DNA of 64,000 nt from Pictodentalium vernedei (GCA_031216915.1 CM062289.1:252397113-252461112); one strand, 5' to 3'. Numbered from the stretch's first letter, positions 1-10,080 are shown. Numbers and translations: made by a program. The notes: generated from the letters alone by a model not told the origin.

Positions 1-140
1 ATACATTTAGAATGTTAGACTTTCGAAATGGTCGGATGTCAGTTTGCAAGCAACGAAAATACGCAAGTCGGCGCAGACTATACGCGGGCACATTTCAGTT
101 TGTCTTTTACCTGGATTTAACACTCAGATTTACCATATTA

Positions 141-377
141 TTAACTCCTTGAACATGAGCGGTCGCTTTTTCGTCCAGGCACATGATACGCCATTTCATT
201 AAATGGGATTGATGCTAAGTACATGTGTGTGGTAGACCAGAGAATATTTTCAACGTGCAGCCCCAAGGCTGCACGTTGAAAATATTAATTGGTCTACCCA
301 TAAATAATGAATATGGACTCTTCCAGTTGCTGCCATTGAATTGATCTGGAAGATACCGCCAGGGTTCAATGGGTTAA
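141..377. mobile_element. Palindromic TTAA MITE, family P copy 1
   Basis: Non-autonomous foldback element bounded by TTAA at 141-144 and 374-377. Its outer inverted repeat includes GAACATGAGCGG on the left and a GAACCCTGGCGG-type right end. The core at about 246-287 is a near-perfect hairpin (AATATTTTCAACGTGCAGCC and its complement). Two more copies lie at 30407-30610 and 34026-34265. TTAA duplications with CCC-starting termini are characteristic of piggyBac-type transposons; assignment to that superfamily is inference because no transposase is present. Confidence 0.85.
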
Positions 378-1471
378 TACTATAATTAATACTTAGTATA
401 AAGATTACTATAAACACAACTGGTCTGACGCTTGATATACCAATATCGATTTATTTGATTTTGAGTCGAGTTCACGCCAAGTGTTTTCTGCTCGGCGTGT
501 GCATTGCAGATGCTCCACGTGTGATTATTTTGGAAACAAGGGTCAAGTGAGGGGACGGGACATATGTCTGCAAGACGGAAGATGCTGAACACCCTTACTG
601 ACACTGGATTGGTTTATTTTATGGTGCCCCCATTTGAATTTGGTGTGTTTTGAGGATACTGGTGTAACTTTCAAGTGTCAGAATTTGTCTCATTGACAAT
701 GTGAACTTGATCCTTGAACTATCGACCTTAAATTAAAACTTCATCTGAATACATAAGGACCAATGATTGTGTCAAGATTGTACTCCCGTACTTTAATTTC
801 TGTTGAGATACGTGCGGACATGTATGTGTAACCAAACATATGCCAGACAGATTGGGATATTTTAGAGACAGATCCATTCCACAAATCGGATGATTTTTTC
901 GAGCCGCCCTGAAAAACGAATGTATATTTCATGACACTGCCATCACCGTTATCAATGTGAAAAATCTGCTTACTGGACAGGTGTGGTGTCCCCGACGTTC
1001 AACTTATTGGCCTTTAAACGTGTAATTGACCAGACCACCAACTTATATACCAGGTGTGGTTGCTATCCTCCGAGTGACTGATGCGATATCAAATGATATG
1101 TTGGTTTGGGCACCGCAGGCACCTGGGTAGAGACACGCGACCACACTAAGTGTGGCTACCTTTCGGTCACCCCTTGTGGTTCTGGGAGCTGTACGGTTGC
1201 TTCCTCTTTTGTTGGAGGCTTAGTAGGTCTTTTAATTGGTGTCATTGATGTCCTGAGTGTAGATAAGACATATTTCGGGACCGGAGGAAGGAAAGCGTTC
1301 GGATAATGGGGTGTCGAAAAGCCAGTTTCATCGCTTCTTCATTGTCACTGTTCATGGCTCTATCCTTATCTGGTTCGACCCCTTGGGCTTGCGGGGGTAC
1401 GAGACTTATAAAAGGGGTGCCATGCAGTACTCTGAAGTGAGGTGATGGCTGAGATCTTCTATCTATTTTTA
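378..1471. other. Unassigned spacer
   Basis: I see no gene, RNA or recognisable repeat. Short open frames occur on both strands (72 codons minus at 386-604, 66 codons plus at 1106-1306). The minus frame is preceded by a pyrimidine-rich stretch ending in TTGCAG that could serve as a splice acceptor, but the peptide (cysteine-containing) is not recognised. Confidence 0.5.
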
Positions 1472-1505
1472 GCTCACCTGACTTTCAGTCAGGAGTGCTA
1501 TACTC

Positions 1506-1550
1506 ACCGTCCGGCGTCCGTCGTCCGGCGTCCGTCGTCCGTCGTCCGTG
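1506..1550. repeat. CCGTCC/CGTCCGT microsatellite
   Basis: Imperfect CGTC/CCGTCC repeats near the left end of the composite element. Similar tracts recur at 8201-8240 and 34441-34475, always near the start of an element. Confidence 0.85.
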
Positions 1551-2130
1551 AACATGGTGTTTGCGTCTTCTCCTCCCAAACCGCTGAACCAATTTAATTG
1601 ATATTTGAGATAATAGTTTGTTATGACATCGCAATTTGATTTTGTTCAAATCAAGTTGCCCCGCCCGTGGGTAGGGCCACACCCAAAAAGTGTGCTGAAA
1701 TCTTAAAAAATCTTCTTCTCATGAACCAGCAGTAGCAGAGACTTGATATTTGGTGTGCAGCTTCCTTTTGAGGTGTAGACTCAGATTTGTTCAAGAGAAG
1801 TTTGTGGGGCTATACTTGACGTTGTTATGAGAGGGGCAAATTTTATGTGAGGGTTTATTGGGTCATAAATACCTAATTTATGCTGATTTTTTTTCCCCGT
1901 AGCCCCATGGGAACCGCGGGAGCTAAAAATAGAAAAAAATTAAAACGCCCATATCTCCAAAACTGCACGGCACAGAGAATTTTTATTTGGTGTGAAGCTT
2001 CCTTAGGACCAACAGAAAGAATTGGTAAAAAAACATTGCCATCGGTTTTATCATAGGGTACAGTTTCGGGACATTGAAAAAGTGCTGAGTCGGCACTTTT
2101 TAACACTGTAGGCAATGGGAAAAACATTAA

Positions 2131-3953
2131 AAAATCTTCTTCTCCAGATCCAGCAGGCAGAATCTTTTGATATTTGGTATGCAACATTGGAGGGTGGATC
2201 TGATTCAAGTTTGTTCAAATCGGCCCCCTGGGTTCATATTTGGGCTCAGTATAGGAGCCCGATTTCGAACTTAGTGCATTTCAGGCAAATTTCTTAAAAA
2301 ATCTTCTTCTCCAGATCCAGCAGGCAGAATCTTTTGATATTTGGTATGCAACATTGTGGGGTGGATCTGATTCAAGTTTGTTCAAATCGGCCCCCTGGGT
2401 TTATATTTGGGCTCAGTATAGGAGCCCAAATTTGAACTTACTGCATTTCAGGCAAATTTCTTTGAAAATCTTCTTCTCCAGATCCAGCAGGCAGAATCTT
2501 TTGATATTTGGTATGCAACATTGTGGGGTGGATCTGATTCAAGTTTGTTCAAATCGGCCCCTTGGGTTTATATTTGGGCTCAGTATAGGAGCCCAAATTT
2601 GAACTTAGTGCATTTCAGGCAAATTTCTTTGAAAATCTTCTTCTCAAGATCCAGCAGGCAGAATCTTTTGATATTTGGTATGCAACATTTTGGGGTGGAT
2701 CTGATTCTATTTTGTTCAAATCGGCTCCCTAGATTCATATTTGGGCTCACTATAGAAGCTCGAATTTGAACTTAGTGCATTTCAGGCAAATTTCTTCAAA
2801 AATCTTCTTCTCCAGATCCTGCATGCAGAATCTTTTGATATTTGGTATGCAACATTGTGGGTGGATCTGATTCCAGTTTGTTCAAATCGGCCACCAGGAT
2901 TCATATTTGGGCTCACTAATTCGAACTTAGTGCATTTCAGGCAAATTTCTTTGAAAATCTTCTTCTCAAGATCCAGCAGGCAGAATCTTGTGATATTTGG
3001 TATGCAGCATCCTTAGGGGGGTGAGATTCAAGTTTGTTCAAGCCACGTCCCTAGGTCCATATTTGGGCTCACTGTGGGAGCTTGAATTGTAACTTTGTTC
3101 GAAATGAGGAATTTTCTTAAAAAATCTTCTTCTTCAGATCCAGCAGTCGGAATGGTTTGATATGTGGTGAGTAGCATCCTTGGGGGGGGGGGGGGGGGGG
3201 GGGGGATTCAAGTGTGTTAAAGCCAAGTCAATGGGTCCATATTTGGGCTCCCTGTGGGAGCCCAAATTATAACTTAGTCAATATGAGGAATTTTTCTTCA
3301 AAAATCTTCTTCAGATTCAGCAGTTGGAATGTTTTGATATTTGGCATGGAGCAACCTTAGGGGCTGAGATTCAAGTTTGTTCAAGCCAAGTCCCTTGGTT
3401 CATATTTGGGCTCACTATGGGAGCCTGAATGACAACTTAGTTCAAAATGAGGAATTTTCTTTAAAAATCTTCAGATCCAGCAGATGAATGAATGCTTTTG
3501 ATATTTTTTATGCAGCATCCTTAGGGGGGTAAGATTCAAGTTTGTTCAAGCCATGTCCCTAGGTCCATATTTGGGCTGATTGTGGGAGCTCGAATTGTAA
3601 CTTGGATCAAAATGAGGAATTTTCTTTAAAAATCTTCTTCTTCAGATCCAGCAGTCGGAATGTTTTGATATTTGGTGTGCAGAATCCTTAGGGGTGTGAG
3701 ATTCAGGTTTGTTGAAGCCAAGTCCCTGGGTTCATATATTGGCTCCCTGTGGGAGCCCGAATTATGACTTAGTTCAGTATGAGGAATATTCTTTAAAAAT
3801 CTTTTTTTAGATCCACTGGTCAGAAAATTTGGATATTTGGTTTCAGCTTTTCTTAGGAGGAGCAGATGCAACTTGTGGAAATCAATTCTCTGGGTTGATA
3901 TTTAGGCTACCATGTCAGGTGAGCGCCCTCAGGCCCCCTGGGGCCTCTTGTTC
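2131..3953 (+). repeat. ~167-bp satellite-like tandem array
   Basis: At least eleven degenerate units begin with AAAATCTTCTTCT-type sequence at 2131, 2297, 2465, 2632, 2799, 2954, 3121, 3301, 3464, 3629 and 3797. Spacing is 155-180 bp, usually 165-168. Each unit holds GATCCAGCAG, GATATTTGGTATGCA, a TTCAAGTTTGTTCAA-type stretch and CATATTTGGGCTC. Units 2131-2799 are closest to each other; later ones are more divergent. More diverged units are visible upstream from 1707. Open frames inside are by-products of the repeat. Confidence 0.93.
3182..3205 (+). repeat. Poly-G tract (24 G)
   Basis: An uninterrupted run of G inside one unit of the 167-bp array, expanding that unit to about 180 bp. It replaces the short G run (TTAGGGGGG) seen at the same place in sister units. 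Confidence 0.97.
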
Positions 3954-4454
3954 TACTCCTTGTCTTCCTTTTTCTTTCGCAGAAACTCCTTCAAGCGATG
4001 GGCATCCCGTCGCTTTGTTGATGGGCTCTTCTTGTTGTTCTCAGTAAGGGTGGGAACAGCTTCCTTCGAGTGAGGACCAGTGCGGGAGTAGGCCATCCCA
4101 TTAAAGGTACTACCTCTCCTTGAAGAAGGTGGTGGTGGCTTATCTCTCGCGAATTCCGCTCTTAGGAGAGCGCTCTTGTCTTTCACTTGAAGCGCGCTCA
4201 ATTCTAGCAGGGCTTTCTAGATATCCGATGGTGTTTCTGTGTTGGTCGTTGGAGAGTGGGTGATTAGCTGTTGTCACTCTGGAGTCCAAAGTGTGAGTCA
4301 CTGGGTGATCGATATGATGAAAAATCGTACGGACATATAGATCTAAAAACAAGACAACAAGAACACTGGTGACAATGACGTCGACCTTTAAACCTGGAAA
4401 GAGTAGACAGGCCACTAGACTGTACAGGTCCACCTTGTATGCTCGATTTGTCAA
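3954..4454 (-). pseudogene. Possible retrotransposon ORF1-like remnant
   Basis: Two overlapping minus-strand open frames (104 codons ending at 4140, then 82 codons ending at 3953) can be joined by one frameshift near 4170-4200. The C-terminal part is basic and proline/serine rich, with KSPSTKRRDAHRLKEF then a lysine run. Such a KSPS-x-RD-x-R tail is something I associate with ORF1-like proteins of invertebrate retroelements; this is recollection, not a search. It lies between the composite repeat and the plus-strand LINE, in the opposite orientation. It could be a chance frame. Confidence 0.3.
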
Positions 4455-6160
4455 CTCTGGTTTAAATGGTTAGTGGCGGATGCCGAGACGACGAGATGTT
4501 CGAAACAAATTAGCTGTGCAAAACAGCTGTGTGCCACTAGAAACGTTGTCTACACTACTGGAAAAATGAAAATCCCGTTCAACAAAAATGACCCGGAGAA
4601 GGCATACGATTCAACGTGGACGTATGGGATTTTAAAAGATCTTTCTAACATGTGACTGAGAAGTCCTACTATGCCTCTTTATAGAAACCGTTAATTTCAA
4701 GTTCGTGCTGGGTCTGCCTTATCTGATCCACACGAGCAAGAAATGGAGGCACCTCAGGGTAGTATTTCATCTATCCCCTCATCTTCTGTTAAAAAAACAA
4801 TGGCAATTGAGAATATGGTACGTTCTTCAGTGTATGTCGATGACATTTTAATTGCTACAGTAGTACAAACATGAATACCATCGATCGTAAACTTCTGCCA
4901 TGTTTAAACAGAATTCAGAAATAGGCTACAGAAAATGGTTTCAAGTTCACGAAGTCAGAAATGTTCATTTTTGTAAACTCCGGAAAAATCACCTCGACCC
5001 GGTGTTGAATATTATGGAGTACTATAATAGCTGCTATGGACGTGATATTCTTGGAATTATTATATGACCATAAACTGAATTTTACTTCTCAGATAAAACA
5101 AATGAGGTATGGATGTAAAAGGATCCTTAACCTGCTGAATATCGTTGGTAGCACTGATTGGGGTGCTGACCAAAAAACCACTTCGACATCTGTATAGGTC
5201 ACTTGTTAGATCAAAGTTAGATTGTGGTTGTGTGGTTTACGATTCTGAGATAATAGTGGTATTAGAATTATCCTGGGTGCATTCAAAACATCGCCAATAA
5301 ATTCAATGCTCGTTGAAGCAGAGTTGGCCTCTCTTGAGAAGTGCAGGATTACTCATATACGTTTATAAGCTATTTACCAAACCATCAAACTCAACTTAAA
5401 ATTGTGTCTCTGACCCTCAAAATATAGAATTGTTTTTACAGACTCCAGAAACATATTCCTACATTGGGAATTAGAATTAAACCCCACATGGAGTTCGCCA
5501 CCCTCGACCGTAGAGAAGCGTGAACCACATATTCCTCCTTGGAATCTTGGAAAACCTTCTGTTATTTTAGACCTTGCTTCTTGCAAACAAATCGGAGCCA
5601 AATTCTGTGTAATTTCTACACAAATATGCCAAAATAAAGTCAACATATAGAGCATGTAAAAAGATCTATACAGATGGATCTAAAATTTGGAATAAAGTAT
5701 CATAAGTTGTCGTTACTGGTGATCAAGTCACCAACATCAGAATACCAAATGAAAGTTCTATTTTGACAGCTGAAGTTATAGCTTTGCAAGTGGCCTGAAC
5801 ACATCGAGAATGTAAGGAAAGGAAGTCGATTATATTTCCTGACTCTCTTTCCTCGTTACTAACTTTTCTCAACCCCAAGTTGAAGACCCCTTTCATTTTG
5901 GAATTTCGTGAGAAGTTGAATATTCTGGAGTCTGACCAATATGTTATCGTCTTTTGTTGGCTACTTGGACATGTTGGTATCTCCGGTAACACCAGAGCAG
6001 ACACTGTGGACGTTAAAGAAGCCTTTCGTTGATTTCAAGATTCCATTCAGTGATCACCAACCAAATATTAGTAAATACATCGAATCTATGCGGAAAGCGG
6101 AGTTGAATGGAGCAACAGATAAGCTCCATCACTTCCGATCAGTTATTTTTTATCATTGTC

Positions 6161-6219
6161 GTGTGAGAACCATAAGGTTGTATCTTCTACTAGAAGATAG
6201 AACCTTATGGTTCTCACAC
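6161..6219. repeat. 59-bp hairpin inside LINE pol
   Basis: Near-perfect inverted repeat: GTGTGAGAACCATAAGG... pairs with ...CCTTATGGTTCTCACAC around a TATCTTCTACTAGAAGATA centre. It falls where the LINE reading frame becomes unrecognisable, so it is either a tiny foldback insertion or an inverted duplication of LINE sequence. Confidence 0.85.
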
Positions 6220-6266
6220 AACATCATTACTCTTCTAGTACCATTTGCAGAAAGACCATGTTAATA

Positions 6267-6513
6267 TTAACCCTTTGCCTAACACAAAAGGCAGTCGATA
6301 CGTGCAAATGAAATTTTTGAATAACTATTTTTTTTCCTTTTTTACGTCAAGAACATAGCTTATGACCCCTCATTAGAAATAGCTCAACGAGCTCGTTGCA
6401 ATGAGGTGCCATAAGTTAGGTGTTTGAGACAAAAATGAAAACAATAATGAAAACTGAATGGTGATTTTTGTGATATCGCTGAGCGGATTTGGCAGTTACG
6501 TTCCCGGAGTTAA
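6267..6513. mobile_element. TTAA MITE family A, diverged copy 1
   Basis: Flanked by TTAA (6267-6270, 6510-6513). The left end is CCCTTTGCCTAACAC and the arms contain ACATAGCTTATGACCCCTC. The right arm is diverged (GGTGCCATAAGTTAGG). It splits the LINE pol frame: after removal, the sequence reads on to the LINE's SHIGHTRLRHSF region. Confidence 0.85.
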
Positions 6514-6624
6514 GTCATATTGGTCATACAAGACTTAGACATTCTTTTTCTGGTAGAGTTTAATATGCGACCACAATGTGTTCTCTGTTAATGTCATTTG
6601 ACCGTCGAGCACATTCTATTAGAT

Positions 6625-6637
6625 TGCACTGATGTTA
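6625..6637 (+). repeat. SINE target-site duplication, left
   Basis: TGCACTGATGTTA, repeated exactly at 6988-7000 on the other side of the SINE. Confidence 0.97.
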
Positions 6638-6987
6638 GGGGGCGCGGTGGCTCAGTTGGTAGAGGTGCAGGCTGCAAGCCGAGAGGTCCTCGGTTCGAAT
6701 CCCACCTGCGGCAACCACGTTGTGTCCTTGGGTGTCCTTGGGCAAGGCACTTCACCCCCATTGCCCACGTGGGGGCACGGTGACGCTGTGTACTAAGGCG
6801 TACTGCACGTCGATGGTGCACCTGTCTTCAACCAATGCTAACCCTGCTTGTGTGGAGTTGGTATGTTGGGGAGCTGACAGTTGCTCGCCGTTGCTCGGTG
6901 GTTCTCTCCGGGTACTCCGGCTTCCTCCATCCGTAAAACTTAGCCATTGTGCAGAAATATGTGATCTTAAACACCAATAAATAAATA
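6638..6987 (+). mobile_element. tRNA-headed SINE, copy 1 (full length)
   Basis: About 350 bp, bounded by a perfect 13-bp duplication, so a genuine target-primed insertion. The head is tRNA-derived with Pol III box A TGGCTCAGTTGG (6648-6659) and box B GGTTCGAATCC (6692-6702). The body holds CCTTGGGCAAGGCACTTC, GTACTGCACGTCGATGGTG and GGGTACTCCGGCTTCCTCC. The tail is TTAAACACCAATAAATAAA. The tail matches the 3' end of the LINE it sits in, suggesting that LINE type supplied the machinery. Confidence 0.93.
6648..6702 (+). promoter_or_regulatory. Internal Pol III promoter (boxes A and B) of the SINE
   Basis: Box A TGGCTCAGTTGG and box B GGTTCGAATCC have the spacing of a tRNA gene. The cloverleaf is degraded, so it acts as a SINE promoter rather than a tRNA gene. 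Confidence 0.8.
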
Positions 6988-7000
6988 TGCACTGATGTTA
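6988..7000 (+). repeat. SINE target-site duplication, right
   Basis: Exact second copy of TGCACTGATGTTA. Joining across the SINE restores the LINE sequence at LLDCTDV-NDIR. Confidence 0.97.
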
Positions 7001-7116
7001 ATGACATCAGACGGACACATTATCATCTACTATCTTTTAGATAACTATTTTACAGCATCAGTCCTCGCGAGATTCTCTCGTTTCTCAACAAAATCAACCT
7101 TTTCAATCTGTTTTAG

Positions 7117-7530
7117 TAGGTTTTTTTAAAAAAAATTTAACTACATCTCATACGCAAAAACAAATTCCTCGGGTTGATATACATGTTATTCATTGGGATT
7201 TTGGTATCATTACCCACAACTGCCCTCGCTATTTATTTCACTATTACGAAATCCCATTGGGGCCAACATGTGTAGCGGATGGATCGGGCATTGCGAATAT
7301 TCGCAATGCATTGCGAATATTCGCAATGCTCGATCCTCCCGCTGCAGATGTTCGCCCCAATGGTCTTCCGTTCACTGTCACGCAAATGTTCATTTATCAT
7401 GTTTTTATCAAATGGTTCATATTATATGGAATCTGCTTATCCTTCATAACCTCCCATTACCGCGATATAGCCTTAGCTGCTGTGACGTTAAGCACCAATA
7501 AATAAATAGTTAAATAATTAATTAATTAAT
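7117..7530 (+). other. LINE 3' UTR and tail
   Basis: Sequence downstream of the LINE stop codon ending in CGCGATATAGCC...GCTGTGACGTTAAGC and CACCAATAAATAAATA, followed by a degenerate TTAA-rich tail. The terminal stretch matches the ends of the SINEs in this window (CGTTAAAC-CCAATAAATA). A palindromic insert occupies 7253-7362. Confidence 0.75.
7253..7362. repeat. Palindrome with doubled GCATTGCGAATATTCGCAATGC-type core
   Basis: Inverted repeat of about 110 bp. The outer arms are CCATTGGGGC and GCCCCAATGG. The core is two overlapping 22-bp perfect palindromes (7288-7309 and 7308-7329) built on TTGCGAATATTCGCAA. It is probably a small foldback element in the LINE 3' UTR. Confidence 0.88.
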
Positions 7531-8134
7531 AAATAGTACAACAACAAAAATTCTGTTTCTTCACACTAAGTGGGGAAAATAAACGGAAGTACACAATATT
7601 AACTATATACTTCTGATCGTTCTCGACAGGATGATGTTATTGGAAAAAAGAAATCTTTTGCCGATCAATATATCTTCTGTTGATAGAGGCATAACGAAAG
7701 TGCAAAATAGATTGGCTGGGATTGAAATGCGCCATACAATTTCACACACTTTGGAATTAGCACTGAATGTGTAATCAAGTGGGTGGTGATGGATATCCTA
7801 ATTGAGATTGCTGAGAGATAAAACGATTTTTGACGAAACCATAGACTGAATACTTGGTCTCAATGTAAGCATTTAATGTTGAGTAAAACAGCGAGGAATG
7901 GATACTTGAGGGGTGTATGAAGGTATCACAGTAGTAAATATTTGATTAGAGTTAGCCGCCTTGAAAAGTTGCAATCGGAAATGATGCAATCTCTAAAAAT
8001 AAGCAGACTTGGGAAAATATATTCTTTCAATAAACATTTGAAGCATTCTACTGACATCATGCAATTTTGTTAATATTCCAGATTGGTGGGTTTTTGTTGG
8101 GAATTCCCTGAAAAATGTGTGCGCGTGACCAGTA
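7531..8134. other. Unassigned AT-rich spacer
   Basis: Nothing recognisable beyond short AT-rich runs; no open frame of note. Confidence 0.5.
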
Positions 8135-8200
8135 CTTCCCTTCCTGTCAGTTTTTATACGCCCTTTGAAAAACGGTCGTATTATGTAATCAGTCTGCCCG

Positions 8201-8240
8201 TCCGTCCGTCCGTCCGTCCGTCCGTCCGTCCGTCCACGTC
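8201..8240 (+). repeat. (CCGT)n microsatellite
   Basis: About ten CCGT units, followed by degenerate CCGTCC repeats to about 8262. Confidence 0.95.
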
Positions 8241-8495
8241 CGTTGGTCCAACCGTCCGTCCTTTAACATTTTGGGTTTCCGGCCGATAACTTCAGTTTGA
8301 ATTATTTGATCTCAACCAAAGTTGATATGTGTATTAACCAGCTAGTGATACAGGCCAAGTTTGTGAATATGGGTTCCGACCAATTATTTTTACATGAGTG
8401 ATACAGTCCTTTATCTACATAGAATTCTACCGTCTGTCAACATCTTTGGTTTCCGACCGATAACTCCAGTCTGGATCATTTGATCTCAACCAAAG

Positions 8496-9283
8496 CACCT
8501 GTGTTCGACATGTGCAAAGATCACCAAAAATGATGTATTTGAAGGTTTTTTGACAAATTATGTATTTTTCATGATTATGTATAATAAGAGAGACAAGGTA
8601 CACAATTCGCTGGCCTGGAAGATATCTACCTGCCTTTTTCAAACTCACAGAAAAAACCAAACGCGTGAAATTGCAGTCGAGATATTGATGTCATCCTACA
8701 CCTAAGACAATAAGCTTTAAGTTGGTATACCGCTTGCCCAATTAAATCACTTTTCACGCTAAAACATGTCAAATGTACCTCGGGAACGAGTGACTTTTTT
8801 TCTAGGTCGGACACGATTGTTGACAGAATGTTGACTGGGGCCGATCAAAACAATTGATCAAATCTATTGAACGAAAAGACCCATTTTCTAACTACGATTG
8901 TCACTCTATCTAAACTTCATCACACTAATCATACAATACGGCATTGGGGCTTCGGGACCTCTAGAATGTTATACAATTGAAAAATTGTATTGCAAATTCT
9001 CTTCAACACAAATCGTAAATTCCTTCCGTCGCCAAACTTGTACAATAGCGCATTGAAACGTAAAGCTTAACGTCTTAGTGTCGGATGGCATAAATATCTT
9101 GACCACAAATTCACGCATTTGGTTCTTCTGTGAGTTTGAAGAAAGCAGATAGATACCTTCCAAGCCAGCAAGTTGTGTACCTTGTCTCTCTTATTATATA
9201 TAATCATGGAAAAATACATAATTTGTCCAAAAACCTTCAAATACCCCAATTTTCACGATCTTTGCACATGTCGAACACCTGTG
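8496..9283. mobile_element. Non-autonomous hAT-like element
   Basis: A 788-bp element whose outer ~175 bp are inverted repeats (8496-8665 and 9115-9283). The termini are CACCTGTGTTCGACATGTGC and, at the right end read inwards, CACAGGTGTTCGACATGTGC. It is flanked by near-identical 8-bp sequences AACCAAAG (8488-8495) and AACCAAGG (9284-9291). An 8-bp duplication with CA-starting repeats fits the hAT superfamily. The interior has no transposase frame. Confidence 0.82.
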
Positions 9284-9703
9284 AACCAAGGTCGATATAT
9301 AAATTAACCAGCTAATAATACAGACCAAGTTTGAATATGGGTTCCGTGCAATTATTTTTACATGAGTTACGGCCCTTTTTCGACTCAGAACGGCCGTATT
9401 TAGACTCGCCCTGTGGTGCTCTTGTTCTCGCTTATTTGTTGCATGACCCCTGTTTTCGGTTCAAAAAAAGGTATCTAAAGGGCAATGCCTGGCAAAGATA
9501 TTTGAATACCAAAATTAAAGTGATGCGATCATATTTGTTTTCGCCTGAACGTTATAATGGTCGCCTATGGGAAAATATTTAGTTCTGTGATACTTGAAGC
9601 ATAGCCGTACAATATACATTTGCGTACACTGTGAACAATTAGCGCTAATCTAGCGACAGAGGCACTAGAAACCAATTGCCGTTGATTCTGCGGTAAATGG
9701 TAC

Positions 9704-9841
9704 GGTACAGGGCTTATATTTCGACGAGAATCAATTCACGCTAATATTCGTGCAACAAAAACAGCGAGAATCCATGTAGATTCTCGCTGTACCTCTGCTA
9801 GGATTCGCATGAAAGGAATTGAGTCAATTTAACCCTGTACC
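9704..9841. mobile_element. Small foldback element with GGTACAGGG ends
   Basis: Inverted ends GGTACAGGG (9704-9712) and CCCTGTACC (9833-9841). The centre is a perfect hairpin ACAGCGAGAATC...GATTCTCGCTGT (9761-9790). The intervening arms are imperfectly paired. Confidence 0.65.
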
Positions 9842-10080
9842 CAAAGTAGCGGCAACACATTAACCAGTACAAGGCTAACATGACCTGAAATATACTGTCA
9901 CTTTGTCAATAAAATTATACAATTATGAATGTCATTTAAACCGGCTCAATGAGTCGGTTCCAATGTCAAGCGTGTTTTCAAGGTTTTATTGGTTGGTTTT
10001 TGGTCGAGTTGGGTTAACAGCCGAGACCTATGGTTTGGCGGCGGTCACTGTGCATCTGGGCGTCCGGGAGTACTCGCACT

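Larger units (their letters stand above)
1472..3953. mobile_element. CTCACCTG-type composite repeat element
   Basis: Begins AGCTCACCTGAC and ends GTCAGGTGAGCG followed by a GGCCTCTTGTT terminus, so the ends are short inverted repeats. The left part holds a (CCGTCC/CGTCGT)n tract (about 1506-1550) and 'CTCCCAAACCGCTGAACCAA'; the rest is a tandem array. This architecture resembles an abundant non-coding element I recall from bivalve and other lophotrochozoan genomes. No coding capacity is seen. Relatives lie at 38135-39500 and 41877-42550. Confidence 0.65.
4575..7116 (+). pseudogene. Decayed LINE pol: reverse transcriptase plus RNase H
   Basis: Remnant of a non-LTR retrotransposon polyprotein, broken by many stops and frameshifts. 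In order: an RT block EKAYDSTWTYGILKDL (about 4595-4650), the PQGS turn (4752-4763), the catalytic YVDD (4833-4844), a degenerate thumb/connection, then RNase H with YTDGSK (5667-5684), a second acidic E (5772), D (5841) and GHVGISGNTRAD (5967-6002). The C-terminal zinc-type motif TVEHILLDC sits at 6601-6629, and the frame ends FLNKINLFNLF-stop at 7114-7116. RT plus a C-terminal RNase H places it with the I/Jockey/R1-group LINEs. The endonuclease region was not found, so it is 5' truncated or unrecognisable. It is interrupted by a hairpin (6161-6219), a TTAA MITE (6267-6513) and a SINE (6638-6987). Confidence 0.9.
8135..9440 (+). mobile_element. TATACGCCC-(CCGT)n element, interrupted
   Basis: Starts near TTTTTATACGCCCTTTGAAAA, followed by a (CCGT)n tract and two related blocks (TTTCCGGCCGATAACTTCAG and TTTCCGACCGATAACTCCAG). 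It ends near CCTGTGGTGCTCTTGTTC. The ATGGGTTCCG...AATTATTTTTACATGAGT segment occurs at 8369-8400 and again at 9339-9366, so two tandem units are present. The second unit is split by the hAT-like element at 8496-9283. Non-coding. Confidence 0.6.

Noticed and set aside
2354-2769. Repeated 82-codon frames with GGSDSSLFKSAPWVYIWAQY
   Set aside because: Frames created by the 167-bp tandem units; unit lengths are not consistently multiples of three and stops occur in sister units.
2131-3797. CRISPR-like array
   Set aside because: Whole 167-bp units are homologous; there are no short repeats with unique spacers, and the DNA is eukaryotic.
6640-6720. Functional tRNA gene
   Set aside because: Boxes A and B are present but stems do not pair and the sequence continues into a SINE body flanked by target duplications.
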